Assembly (NCBI GenBank): GCA_023259375.1 | Contig: JAHFQC010000032.1 | Coordinates: 1 to 47,990 of the forward strand | Direction: 5' to 3' | From: Alphaproteobacteria bacterium | GTDB taxonomy: Bacteria; Pseudomonadota; Alphaproteobacteria; Micropepsales; Micropepsaceae | DNA: 47,990 nt | Shown: piece after piece, positions 1-7,866 of the stretch | Layout: each line of letters begins with the position of its first letter | How positions within the stretch are numbered: position 1 is the stretch's first letter | Position numbers and translations under genes: made by a program | The notes under the pieces: generated by a model | What the model was told of the DNA's origin: nothing | Database searches by the model: none | What the model saw: only the letters and a program-made list of their open reading frames with translations

Positions 1-1201
1 TTTCCACCACCTTCCCGCCTTCCTTGGCCGCGGTCGTCGCGGTGGTGATGGCGCTGTCGACTTCGCGCGTATTGCTGGCGGTCTTTTTCATCGTCGCGGT
101 GATTTCTTCGAGCGCCGCCGCGGTCTCTTCCAATGACGCGGCCTGCTGTTCGGTACGGCGCGACAGGTCGTCGGCGGCCTGCGAGATTTCGCCGGCCCCG
201 GTGGTGATCTGGTTCGAGGTCGAAAGGATCCTCTGCACCATCTCGCCAAGGTGCGAGATCGTGGCGTTGAAGTCGTCCTTCAGCTTGCGGAACGGACCGG
301 TCAGATCGGCGCTGATGCGATGGGTGAGGTCGCCCTTGGAGAGCCGGTCGAGGCCGGCGCCGACGCTCGACACGATGAGTTCGGTCTGCGCAGCCTTGGC
401 GCGTTCGGCGGCGGCGAGCTGGTTCTTGAAAGTGGTCATCGCCCCGGCGAGCTGGCCGATTTCGTCACGGCGCTCGGCATGGGGGACTTCGGCAGTGAGG
501 TGACCGGCGGCGAGTTCACTCATCGCGCCGGTGATCTCGACCAGCGGCTTGGAAACGCAGCGCGTCAACAGCCAGGTGGCGCCGGCACAAAGCAGCAGCG
601 TCAGTCCGATGGCGGCGTAGATCAGGATCTGCGCCTGGTTAAACGTCTTCTCGCTTTGATCGGCCGCAGCGATGCCGCCGGCGTTGTTCATCGCGATATC
701 GTCGGTGATGGCCTTGTTGAGTACGTCGAAGGTGTCTCGCATCGGGCCGGTGAAATACTCGGCGGCGGCCTGACGGCCTTCGGTCTTCAACTTCTCCTGC
801 GCGGTGGCGTACATCGGCTGGTAGGCGGCCCAAGCCGACTGGATGCGGTTGGCCAAGGCCCGCTCTTGATCCGAGTTGATCATCGGCTGGTATTTGTCGA
901 GCGCGTCCTGCACCGCCGTCTCGAGCTTCTGGGCGCGGGCGACCTGTTTTTCCTGCTTGGGGCTCGGGTCGGCCATCAACGACGTGCTTTGGGCGGAACG
1001 CACCCGCGTTACGGCATAGTTGAGATCGCCGAGGACGCGTGTCGACGGCAGCCAATCGGCGCGGATCTCGGCGGCATTGGAGTTGACCAGCCAGAGTTCG
1101 CGAACTGCGAACAGTCCCAACAAAGCGGCGGCAGCGAGAACGCCCGCCATGACGACGGCGACTTTGTTTCGCACGGATAAGTTGCTGCAATATTCAGACA
1201 C
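1..1201 (-). CDS. Methyl-accepting chemotaxis protein (3' part off the left edge)
   Basis: Inner-membrane chemoreceptor that would signal to CheA/CheW. About 400 codons are visible on the minus strand; the C-terminus lies beyond position 1. A transmembrane segment (about residues 13-34) is followed by a helical periplasmic sensor resembling a four-helix bundle, a second transmembrane segment ending in LLLCAGATWLLTR, a HAMP domain, a further HAMP-like helical unit (LSKGDLTHRISADLTGPF), and the start of the coiled-coil signalling region, with the typical pattern RRTEQQAASLEETAAALEEI. The GTG at 1201 is preferred because it gives the usual short SNLSVRNK leader before the membrane helix; a GTG at 1174 is the alternative. 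An in-frame stop lies just upstream. The ligand cannot be inferred. Family assignment is secure. Confidence 0.9.
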   Translation of the reverse strand, partial: MSEYCSNLSVRNKVAVVMAGVLAAAALLGLFAVRELWLVNSNAAEIRADWLPSTRVLGDLNYAVTRVRSAQSTSLMADPSPKQEKQVARAQKLETAVQDALDKYQPMINSDQERALANRIQSAWAAYQPMYATAQEKLKTEGRQAAAEYFTGPMRDTFDVLNKAITDDIAMNNAGGIAAADQSEKTFNQAQILIYAAIGLTLLLCAGATWLLTRCVSKPLVEITGAMSELAAGHLTAEVPHAERRDEIGQLAGAMTTFKNQLAAAERAKAAQTELIVSSVGAGLDRLSKGDLTHRISADLTGPFRKLKDDFNATISHLGEMVQRILSTSNQITTGAGEISQAADDLSRRTEQQAASLEETAAALEEITATMKKTASNTREVDSAITTATTAAKEGGKVVE

Positions 1202-1448
1202 TTTAGGAACCCCGCATTGCTACGCACGCATGCAGTTGGCACCCACAACATTGAATAACCGTATATAGGGAAGTTCCCTGCGACGATGCAGCAGCTTTCG
1301 GCCTGCGTAAGTTGCTGAGCGGCCGCAGGATTCCTTCGAATACGTATTTGGCGCATAGGTGTTCGTACGGAGCAGCGCCTATCGCGCGACGTGCACCGCC
1401 CGCCGAAAGGAGCGCTCTGATATTTTCAATTTTTTCGCGTGCGAACGC

Positions 1449-2075
1449 TTACGGATAAAGCCGCTCGGTGCGCCATGGCGCATCCACCGTGTCGCGCCGG
1501 TACACCAGCCGGTCATGCAGCCGGAACGGACGGTCGCGCCAGAATTCGATCTGCACCGGCGAGACGCGGAAGCCCGACCAATAGGGCGGCCGCGGCACCT
1601 TGGTGAGACCGTACTTCAGCGCGTACTTCGCGATCTCTTTCTCGAACACCCAGCGGCCTTCCATCGGACGGCTCTGCGCCGAAGCCCAGGCACCGATCTG
1701 GCTGTCCTTGGCGCGGCTGCCGAAATAAGTGTCGGCCTCTTCGTTGCTGACCACGCTGACCGGCCCGCGCACGCGCACCTGCTTGCGAACCGTTTTCCAA
1801 TGGAAGTTCAGCGCGACATGCGGGTTGGCGAGGATCTGCTTGCCCTTGGCGCTTTCGAAATTGGTGTAAAACACGAAACCGCGGGCATCGACCGCCTTCA
1901 AGAGCACCATGCGGACGTCGGGATGACCCTCGGGGTCCACCGAAGCCACAGCCATCGCATTGGCTTCGTTCGGCTCGGTCTTTTCCGCATCCTTCATCCA
2001 GGCGACAAACATCTCGAAGGGATCGCGCGCTGCCGCAATCCCGCCATCATCCACAGGTCCACCGATTTCGCTCAT
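1449..2075 (-). CDS. pdxH: Pyridoxamine/pyridoxine 5'-phosphate oxidase
   Basis: FMN-dependent cytoplasmic oxidase that makes pyridoxal 5'-phosphate from PNP or PMP, the last step of vitamin B6 synthesis and salvage. The 208-residue product has the family pattern: N-terminal DPFEMFVAWMKDAEK, the FMN-contacting stretch VRMVLLKAVDARGFVFYTN, the FHWK segment, the SRAKDSQIGAWAS signature and the canonical C-terminal RLYP. The frame stays open upstream to 2126, but the MSEIGG start at 2075 gives normal family length. It is divergent from the Sel1 lipoprotein gene and separated by it from a DnaJ-like gene; a pdxH/dnaJ neighbourhood is common in alphaproteobacteria. Identification is confident; only the start is uncertain. 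Confidence 0.95.
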   Translation of the reverse strand: MSEIGGPVDDGGIAAARDPFEMFVAWMKDAEKTEPNEANAMAVASVDPEGHPDVRMVLLKAVDARGFVFYTNFESAKGKQILANPHVALNFHWKTVRKQVRVRGPVSVVSNEEADTYFGSRAKDSQIGAWASAQSRPMEGRWVFEKEIAKYALKYGLTKVPRPPYWSGFRVSPVQIEFWRDRPFRLHDRLVYRRDTVDAPWRTERLYP

Positions 2076-2181
2076 AGGTCCCGCATAGCACCTCCCTCCC
2101 GAAAGGCAAAGCGGCGGCGGGATCACGGAATCTGACGGAAAACTGCTTCACAGCGGGCGGGCGGCGCACTACCTTCACGGT

Positions 2182-2793
2182 ATGCGGGTGTCATCTTCCT
2201 CCATCATCGGTCTGTGCCTGTACGGGGTTCTCTTGGGAGCCTGCGCGGCGCCGAGCCACGAAGAGATTCAGTCCGGTTTCGATGCCGGGCTGAAGGCCTA
2301 CGATGCCGGTGATTACAAGGCCGCCTACAAAATCTGGGGCAAGATCGGCGACTACGACCTCGCTGCGATGCGTAATATCGCAGTGATGCTGCGCAAGGGC
2401 CAGGGCGTCGACAAGGATCCCCAGACGGCGCTGCGCAAGATGCTGCAAGCCGCAGAATTGGGTCTCGTCACCGCGCAAGCGGACGCCGGCGAAATGATCG
2501 CCAACGGCGAAGCCGGACCGCCCGACAAAGCTGGTGCCGTGCCCTGGCTGGGCCGCGCCGCCGCCGCCGGTCACCCGATCGCCGCCTTCGAACTCGGCCA
2601 GATCTACGAGGACGGCAAAGCCGTCCCGCAGGACATCAAGGAAGCCTGCCGGCTGTACCGGATCGGCGCCGGGGCGGGCATGCCGGAGGCGGAAAAGCGC
2701 CTGCAGGATTTGGGCAACCAGTGCCCGGCGGCCCCGTTGGCGGCAGCCCCACCAACGGCATCTTCGGAAGCGCCGGTTCCGATACGCCATTAA
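2182..2793 (+). CDS. Sel1-repeat lipoprotein
   Basis: Predicted lipoprotein of 203 residues. A hydrophobic leader ends in a lipobox-like LLGAC, putting the lipidated cysteine near residue 21. The rest is a run of Sel1-like (TPR-related) alpha-helical repeats of about 36 residues, seen as AYKIWGKIGDYDLAAMRNI, MLRKGQGVDKDPQTALRKM, PWLGRAAAAGHPIAAFEL and YEDGKAVPQDIKEACRLY. A Pro/Ala-rich tail follows. Sel1 repeats act as protein-interaction scaffolds; no partner can be named. The gene sits between pdxH (divergent) and the DnaJ-like gene (same strand, about 80 bases downstream), so it could share transcription or protein-quality context with the latter. That link is inference. Confidence 0.85.
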   Translation: MRVSSSSIIGLCLYGVLLGACAAPSHEEIQSGFDAGLKAYDAGDYKAAYKIWGKIGDYDLAAMRNIAVMLRKGQGVDKDPQTALRKMLQAAELGLVTAQADAGEMIANGEAGPPDKAGAVPWLGRAAAAGHPIAAFELGQIYEDGKAVPQDIKEACRLYRIGAGAGMPEAEKRLQDLGNQCPAAPLAAAPPTASSEAPVPIRH

Positions 2794-2873
2794 CAGGACT
2801 TGAAATCGAACCATATATAGTGGGTTGCTTCCCGAGTCGGGCGCGCGCCCGCCGGGATGGTTCTGGAGAAAGA

Positions 2874-3830
2874 ATGCGCGATCCTTATGAAGTGCTGGGC
2901 GTTGCCAAGACGGCCAGCGAAGCTGAAATCAAGAAGGCGTTCCGGTCGCTCGCCAAGAAGTATCACCCGGATACCAAGAGCGGCGACAAGAAGAAGTTTC
3001 AGGAGGTCAGCGCCGCCTACGACGTCGTGGGCGACAAGGATAAGCGCGCCAAGTTCGATGCCGGCCAGATCGACGCCCAAGGCAATCCCAAGGGATTTGA
3101 CCCTCGCGCCGGCGGATTTCACGGTTTCGAGCAGGGCTTTCCGTTCGGGCAAGGCGGCCAGCAAGGCGGTCCCGGCGATTTCCACTTCACCTGGACCGGC
3201 CGTGGCGACAAGCCCGGCGCGGGCGGCGGCGAAGGCTTCCGCCCCGAAGACCTGTTTGCCGACCTGTTCGGCGGCATGGGCGGCGGTCGCGGCCGCCGGG
3301 CGCAGCCCCAGCGCGGCCAGGATTTCGAAGTCGAGACCACGGTCAGTTTCGAGGAGGCCGCCAACGGCGGCACCCGCCGCGTGGTACTCCCGAATGGCGA
3401 GCAGCTCGACGTCCACATCCCGACCGGTCTGAAAGACGGCCAGATGATCCGGCTGCGCGGTCGCGGCGGCGCCGGACGGGCCGGTGGTCCGCCGGGCGAT
3501 GTGCTGATCCACGTTGCGGTGGCGCCGCATCCCTACTTCACCCGCGACGGCCACGATCTCAAAATCGACCTGCCGGTGACCCTGAAAGAAGCCGTGCTCG
3601 GCGGCAAAGTCCCGGTCCGCACCCTGACTGGCACAGTATCATTGTCGATCCCGCCCGGCTCCAACTCCGGCAAAGTGCTGCGCCTCAAAGGCAAAGGCAT
3701 TCCCGGCGGCGGCCACGAGCGCACCGGCGATCTTTACGTGCGCCTGATCGTAACCCTGCCCGACCACGACGACACCGACCTGAAGCGCTTCGCCGAACAC
3801 TGGCACGCCGATTACGATCCGAGGAAGTAA
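2874..3830 (+). CDS. DnaJ-type co-chaperone lacking the zinc finger (CbpA-like)
   Basis: Hsp40 co-chaperone that stimulates DnaK ATPase activity and presents substrates. The 318-residue protein has a J domain (about 1-65) with the catalytic HPD at residues 31-33, a long Gly/Phe-rich linker (about 68-150), and the two C-terminal beta-sandwich substrate-binding domains. There are no CxxCxGxG repeats, so it is a type II/CbpA-like protein rather than canonical DnaJ. The start at 2874 is preceded by GGAG; an upstream in-frame extension to 2721 overlaps the lipoprotein gene and is not credible. The protein ends HADYDPRK. A diverged copy of this 3' end recurs at 7834-7863, beyond the putatively inserted cassette. 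Confidence 0.93.
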   Translation: MRDPYEVLGVAKTASEAEIKKAFRSLAKKYHPDTKSGDKKKFQEVSAAYDVVGDKDKRAKFDAGQIDAQGNPKGFDPRAGGFHGFEQGFPFGQGGQQGGPGDFHFTWTGRGDKPGAGGGEGFRPEDLFADLFGGMGGGRGRRAQPQRGQDFEVETTVSFEEAANGGTRRVVLPNGEQLDVHIPTGLKDGQMIRLRGRGGAGRAGGPPGDVLIHVAVAPHPYFTRDGHDLKIDLPVTLKEAVLGGKVPVRTLTGTVSLSIPPGSNSGKVLRLKGKGIPGGGHERTGDLYVRLIVTLPDHDDTDLKRFAEHWHADYDPRK

Positions 3831-3845
3831 GGCCCACAAACCAGC

Positions 3846-3869
3846 GAGGCAGACCCGAACGCTTGCCTC
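3846..3869. terminator. Possible bidirectional terminator between convergent genes
   Basis: The 51-base gap between the convergent dnaJ-like and ATPase genes holds an inverted repeat: GAGGCA at 3846-3851 and TGCCTC at 3864-3869, with a 12-base loop. There is no strong T-run on either side, so intrinsic termination is only a possibility. Confidence 0.3.
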
Positions 3870-3881
3870 ACCGTGAGCACG

Positions 3882-5825
3882 TCAACGCCGCAGCCGGACC
3901 GGGGCATAGGTTTTATGATGCGCTAGGTCCGCACCGGCGATGAGGGCTTCCATTTCCTTCCACCAATGCTCCCAGGCTTCCCAAGCAGGTTCCATGGCTT
4001 CGTGGGGTTTGACGTAGCTGGGAAATTTGCGGGCGCGTGCGAGATATTCCTTAGCGATATAGCTCGTGATCGAGGGAAGCTGCAGTTCTCTCAGCTGGTC
4101 TCGCCGGATGTGGCGGGAAATCCCGCGCGCATCGAGTGTCGGAGAGTGGGCGGTGACCGCCTGCTCCAGTACGGCGATCTTCTGCATGAAGCACAAGCTC
4201 GCCTGCAGCCTTTTCAAGATATCGCGGGGTTCCAAGGGATCGGTGAAAGGCACTTTGTCCGCAAAGTCCCACTGGCGCGCACAGGCGATTGCCATATTGT
4301 CCGTATAGGCACGTTCCTTCAGCAGCCGCCAATGACCGTCGACTAGCGACAATTCCGACCTGTGGCTGCCGTCGCGATCCCACAGCGATTTGATAACATG
4401 CTTGGCGCGCAGCTTTTCCTCGCAAGCCATCAGATCGCATTGGTCGTAGCCGATCCCGGCAAGCATCTTTTTGATTTCCGACCACGGTTGTTTCTGGTTC
4501 AACAGAAACATGGCGTGCAAACCGACGAAGACCGAATAGGGCGAACCGGAAGAGGCGCCCAGATCGTAGAGATTCAAAATGTCGGACTCGCCGGGATTGA
4601 ACACATCTTCGTCGCCGCGCAGCAGGCCGTCGAGGAAATAGAATGTCGAGACCTTGGCGCCTTCCCACTGCTGCTCCGTCGCCAATCGCAGACGTTCCCG
4701 GAAGGACCGGCTGAGCGCCGCTTTGGTCGCCATGGTCAAGCGGCGACGGGTCGAATTGTCGACCAGCTCGTCGAAAAGCGCCCGCGCCTCCCCGGTCGTC
4801 TCATTGAGATTGCTGTCCAGACTGTGACCAGCAACCAGGTTGCTGGCCAGCATGTCTGCGATTTCATCGACCGTCTCGCCGTTCCAGCATGGCCGGCAAG
4901 CGGGCGAGGCTTGAAAGTCCTCCTGGAATTCCCGCTCGTTGGCGATGACGTGGCGTTTCAGGCCCTCGGCGCGTGCCGCGATCACTTTGTCGGGGTGGAC
5001 CGGATCGAGCCTCAAGGTGGTTATGTTGGCGACTGCCCCGGTATGGAGATTGAAGTTGTACTGAGTCTCCGGCCGAACCGGGATGATGACGCGCCATAGT
5101 ATATCGCGCGCGGTTTCGACGGACATCCTTTCGTATTCCTCGGTCCTGAGCTCTTGAGTAACATAGTCCGTTAAGATGGTCAGAAGGTCGCGCTGATATC
5201 GGGGGTCGAGCTGATCGACATTGTCGATGAGCCACGAGATGTACCACGCACGATCTTCGCCGTTTCGCTGACGCGCCAGATTCATACAGGTGTTCGTGAA
5301 CCAGGCTTCGCTCTTTTCCCCGCTCGCATCGATGTGCAACAACTCGTGCCATTTCGCCACGTCCTCGAGCGATTCGCCGAGGAGACGGAAAAGATTGCTG
5401 CGGAATGAACTGACATCGCAGTGCTTCAGGTCGGCATAAAGAACGATATGTCTCTTACAAGACCGGCTGTGGACCTCGCTGGCCTTGGTAGTCGGCGGCA
5501 CCAAGGACAAAAACGGCTTATTCGGCAGGAAAAAGCGGAAAAAATGCGCCAGGAATGTCGATTTCCCAAGCCCGGGCTCCCCTTCGATGTAGATGATTTG
5601 TTCACCGATGGATCCGTTTGGCCAGAACTTCCTGAAAAGCGCGTTCTCGCCATAATACTGTTCCGAATGACGTTTATCGAACCCGATACGGACGCCGACA
5701 TAATTCTTGGCCGCCTTGGCGTCCAAGGCGATAGGCGCCATACTCTTGCTCTCGCCAAGAATATGCTCCGTCGTGACGGCTTCTTTGACTTCGTTCTTGT
5801 AGAACTCTGCAATAGACCGCGTCAT
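3882..5825 (-). CDS. Large P-loop (AAA/STAND-like) ATPase, third gene of the cassette
   Basis: A 647-residue predicted cytoplasmic NTPase of no family I can name. Walker A is GEPGLGKST (residues 82-90). A Walker B-like strand, ISWLIDNVDQLD, lies near 196-207, and RVIIPVRPE near 246-254 looks like a sensor-1 strand. The N-terminal 80 residues include YVGVRIGFDKRHSEQYYGE before the P-loop. The remaining roughly 390 residues are mainly helical with no recognisable repeats or catalytic domain, as in STAND regulators whose C-terminus senses a signal. The start codon overlaps the upstream isomerase-like gene by 4 bases (ATGA), implying translational coupling. Base composition is lower in G+C than the neighbours. 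The sensor/switch role is inference from architecture. Confidence 0.75.
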   Translation of the reverse strand: MTRSIAEFYKNEVKEAVTTEHILGESKSMAPIALDAKAAKNYVGVRIGFDKRHSEQYYGENALFRKFWPNGSIGEQIIYIEGEPGLGKSTFLAHFFRFFLPNKPFLSLVPPTTKASEVHSRSCKRHIVLYADLKHCDVSSFRSNLFRLLGESLEDVAKWHELLHIDASGEKSEAWFTNTCMNLARQRNGEDRAWYISWLIDNVDQLDPRYQRDLLTILTDYVTQELRTEEYERMSVETARDILWRVIIPVRPETQYNFNLHTGAVANITTLRLDPVHPDKVIAARAEGLKRHVIANEREFQEDFQASPACRPCWNGETVDEIADMLASNLVAGHSLDSNLNETTGEARALFDELVDNSTRRRLTMATKAALSRSFRERLRLATEQQWEGAKVSTFYFLDGLLRGDEDVFNPGESDILNLYDLGASSGSPYSVFVGLHAMFLLNQKQPWSEIKKMLAGIGYDQCDLMACEEKLRAKHVIKSLWDRDGSHRSELSLVDGHWRLLKERAYTDNMAIACARQWDFADKVPFTDPLEPRDILKRLQASLCFMQKIAVLEQAVTAHSPTLDARGISRHIRRDQLRELQLPSITSYIAKEYLARARKFPSYVKPHEAMEPAWEAWEHWWKEMEALIAGADLAHHKTYAPVRLRR

Positions 5826-6703
5826 TTCCCCGCCACCGTCTTATTTTCCGTCTGCAAAAGCGTCGCCCAGACTTTCGGCCAGCCATCGAGACATTGCTCG
5901 ACAAGATTTTTCGAATTGCTGCCCATTTCCGGATGAGCGTCGTTGTCGGGATCGTTCTCTAGAAACCAGTCGATTTCATCGCACCTCCGCATCAAAGGAA
6001 GCATATAGGCTTCGCACGTGCCGAAGTCGGATCCGTCGATCACGCAGCATTCGCCTCTGGTATTGCGCTTATTCAAGTGAATTGAGTTCACCTTCACGGG
6101 CCAATTCGACACGTCTTCCGGAGGAACTTTCGCAGTGGCAAACCAATAGGTGTCGAGCTGCAATCCGAAAGTTGCCGGAGGCTTCAATGCGAAAAGGCGT
6201 TCGAGCAGATACTTGCTTTGATAGTGGAGGAAATCGTGTTCGTAACAGTGATAATCGAGACGAATTCCTTCGGCGGCCAAGGCGTTGGCGATGTTGACAA
6301 TCGTCCTGGCCATATCATCGTAGATGGCAGCGGTTTTCTCGATATCGTCCGAATAGAGTTCTTTCGGCATCATCTCCAGACAGAGCTTCCTGGCGCCGAA
6401 ACGCTGCAGCCGGCTCGTGGCCCAGTCGACATACGCTTGCACCGGACGATCGCGCCGGACGATCGGTCCATGGATGCTGCACGTCTGCAACTCCCTTTTT
6501 TTCAGTTCGCTGGCGAACTTGGTCGGCGACCAGAGATAGAAGCCGGCGACTTCGACCGTCCTCACCCCTATATCGCGCAAGAAATTGAGGGTTTCGTTCG
6601 GCTCGTCGTCCATGAAGTTCCGGATGGACCATAGGGCCACCTTCAGTTCTGGGAGAGCCGGATATGGCGCCGGGCCATTTGACGCTGGGGAGATGTTGGT
6701 CAT
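5822..6703 (-). CDS. Sugar phosphate isomerase/epimerase-like TIM-barrel protein, second gene of the cassette
   Basis: A 293-residue protein of the xylose-isomerase-like/AP-endonuclease-2 fold group, which includes IolE, IolI and tagatose/psicose 3-epimerases. The visible pattern fits: KVALWSIRNF on strand 1, VRTVEVAGFYLW, SIHGP (His78), LDYHCYEHDF (His152/Glu155), GLQLDTYWFA (Asp184), VNSIHLNK (His209) and WFLENDPD (Glu249). Glu, Asp, His and Glu at about this spacing bind the divalent metal in relatives, so an active enzyme is plausible; the substrate is unknown. ATG at 6703 overlaps the TGA of the membrane gene, and its own stop overlaps the ATPase start. A longer upstream reading frame is only overlap with the membrane gene. 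The pairing with an ATPase and a membrane protein is unusual for a metabolic epimerase. Confidence 0.8.
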   Translation of the reverse strand: MTNISPASNGPAPYPALPELKVALWSIRNFMDDEPNETLNFLRDIGVRTVEVAGFYLWSPTKFASELKKRELQTCSIHGPIVRRDRPVQAYVDWATSRLQRFGARKLCLEMMPKELYSDDIEKTAAIYDDMARTIVNIANALAAEGIRLDYHCYEHDFLHYQSKYLLERLFALKPPATFGLQLDTYWFATAKVPPEDVSNWPVKVNSIHLNKRNTRGECCVIDGSDFGTCEAYMLPLMRRCDEIDWFLENDPDNDAHPEMGSNSKNLVEQCLDGWPKVWATLLQTENKTVAGK

Positions 6704-7590
6704 GAGAATCCAAACTTCCGCGATGACAGGAGTTTCACAACCGCGATCGGAATCGGTGCCAGAACGAGCATCGAAACGATCCAGGCGACGATCAGGGTGA
6801 TCATGTTCATGGGCAGCAGCGTGGCTGCCGGGACCAGGACGAGCGCAATCAGCGAGAAAGTGACGGCGTATATCGCGGCGCACTTGAGCGATTTCTTCAG
6901 CATGGCGATAGTCGCGCTGTTGTCGTTGCCACGCGTTATCAGCCAATCCAAATACGATCGCGTCTCCTTGTATTTGCCAGCCGCACTGAATTGATCCGCC
7001 ACCTCGTCCGCAAGTTCCGGAACTTTCTGGAAGTATTCTGAGGGATGTTCGGCCAGAGAATTCTCACGCGCCCACTCGATGTAGCTCGCTTCTTCGCCGA
7101 TCAGGAAAAACACCTCGGCAATGCCCTTCTCCAGCGCCAGTTGCTCGTGCTCCACGATGTCGAGGCGGACAAAAAGGAACGTCACGATGATCGTGACGAT
7201 GACCGCCACGATTTCGCCGACCGCACTAAAATAGTGAATCCATGTCTCGCGGACCATCTGCGTCTCTGGACTTTCGGCTGGCGCGATCCCGGGCGTCGTC
7301 GGCGACCTGATGTCCGGCGTGCGAGCGGGCTGCGTATCGATAGCGCGCTCGATACGGCTCTTGGACGCTGCCTCGTCTCGCGATTTGGGTATGGGCGCAG
7401 CTTTGTCGCCGGCGGCTGCGGGCGGGCTGGCGGTTAGCCGCGCGTGCGAGAATGTCGTTGCCCCGACAGCTGCAAAACTACTGAAAGCACCAATGACAAC
7501 CACCAAGACAATCGCCCGAACGAGATGCTGGGCAAACGATCGTGCTTTCTGGAACCGGCGGAGGCAAAGTCCATATCTGGCGAAATGCAT
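6700..7590 (-). CDS. Four-helix membrane protein of unknown function, first gene of the cassette
   Basis: A 296-residue membrane protein I do not recognise. Hydrophobic segments lie at about residues 24-43, 121-142, 237-258 and 262-285. Between the first two is a Pro/Ala/Ser-rich stretch (about 50-115), probably extracytoplasmic. Between the second and third is a charged helical segment (about 143-236; YIEWARENSLAEHPSEYF, KETRSYLDWLITRGND), probably cytoplasmic. The ATG at 7590 has AGGA five bases upstream; an alternative TTG at 7614 lies in frame. The stop overlaps the next gene (ATGA). It could anchor or be gated by the downstream ATPase; that is inference. Lower G+C than the surroundings. 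Confidence 0.72.
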   Translation of the reverse strand: MHFARYGLCLRRFQKARSFAQHLVRAIVLVVVIGAFSSFAAVGATTFSHARLTASPPAAAGDKAAPIPKSRDEAASKSRIERAIDTQPARTPDIRSPTTPGIAPAESPETQMVRETWIHYFSAVGEIVAVIVTIIVTFLFVRLDIVEHEQLALEKGIAEVFFLIGEEASYIEWARENSLAEHPSEYFQKVPELADEVADQFSAAGKYKETRSYLDWLITRGNDNSATIAMLKKSLKCAAIYAVTFSLIALVLVPAATLLPMNMITLIVAWIVSMLVLAPIPIAVVKLLSSRKFGFS

Positions 7591-7866
7591 GTTCCTGGAC
7601 CACCTCTTCACCAAATATTATCACAGTAAACATGCATCTACCGCAGGTTGCCAGCTAGGGTTCGCCGTCACTCTGAGGCGAAATGCTGCAGTGGTTGAGG
7701 CGGCCCCTGCCCAGACAACTGGGCGCTCACCTCGCATCGGCGGGCGGTCGTTTCGAAAATAGGCCCGGAATCATAGAAATGGCGCGCGCCGAGGATGCAC
7801 ATCGGCGCCCACGCGCGGCCGATCCATCACCGCTGGCGCACCGACTACGATCCGCGAAAGTAGGGA
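7591..7866. other. Leader of the three-gene cassette and relic region
   Basis: No complete gene seen. On the minus strand, GATAATATT (7612-7620) could be a -10 element for the cassette, with no convincing -35. At 7834-7863 on the plus strand lies a fragment resembling the 3' end of the dnaJ-like gene, annotated separately. The rest shows no recognisable feature. Confidence 0.4.
7834..7863 (+). pseudogene. Diverged copy of the dnaJ-like gene's 3' end
   Basis: Thirty bases ending in a TAG stop match the last thirty bases of the dnaJ-like gene (3801-3830) at 24 positions without gaps. They read WRTDYDPRK-stop against WHADYDPRK-stop. Three of the six mismatches lie in synonymous changes (GAT/GAC, AGG/CGA with two), and the stop differs (TAA/TAG). 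Further upstream the frame reads RPIHHR and then meets a TAG at 7774, with no further similarity to DnaJ. It may be the displaced tail of an older dnaJ copy, marking the far edge of an insertion. At this length chance cannot be excluded. Confidence 0.45.
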
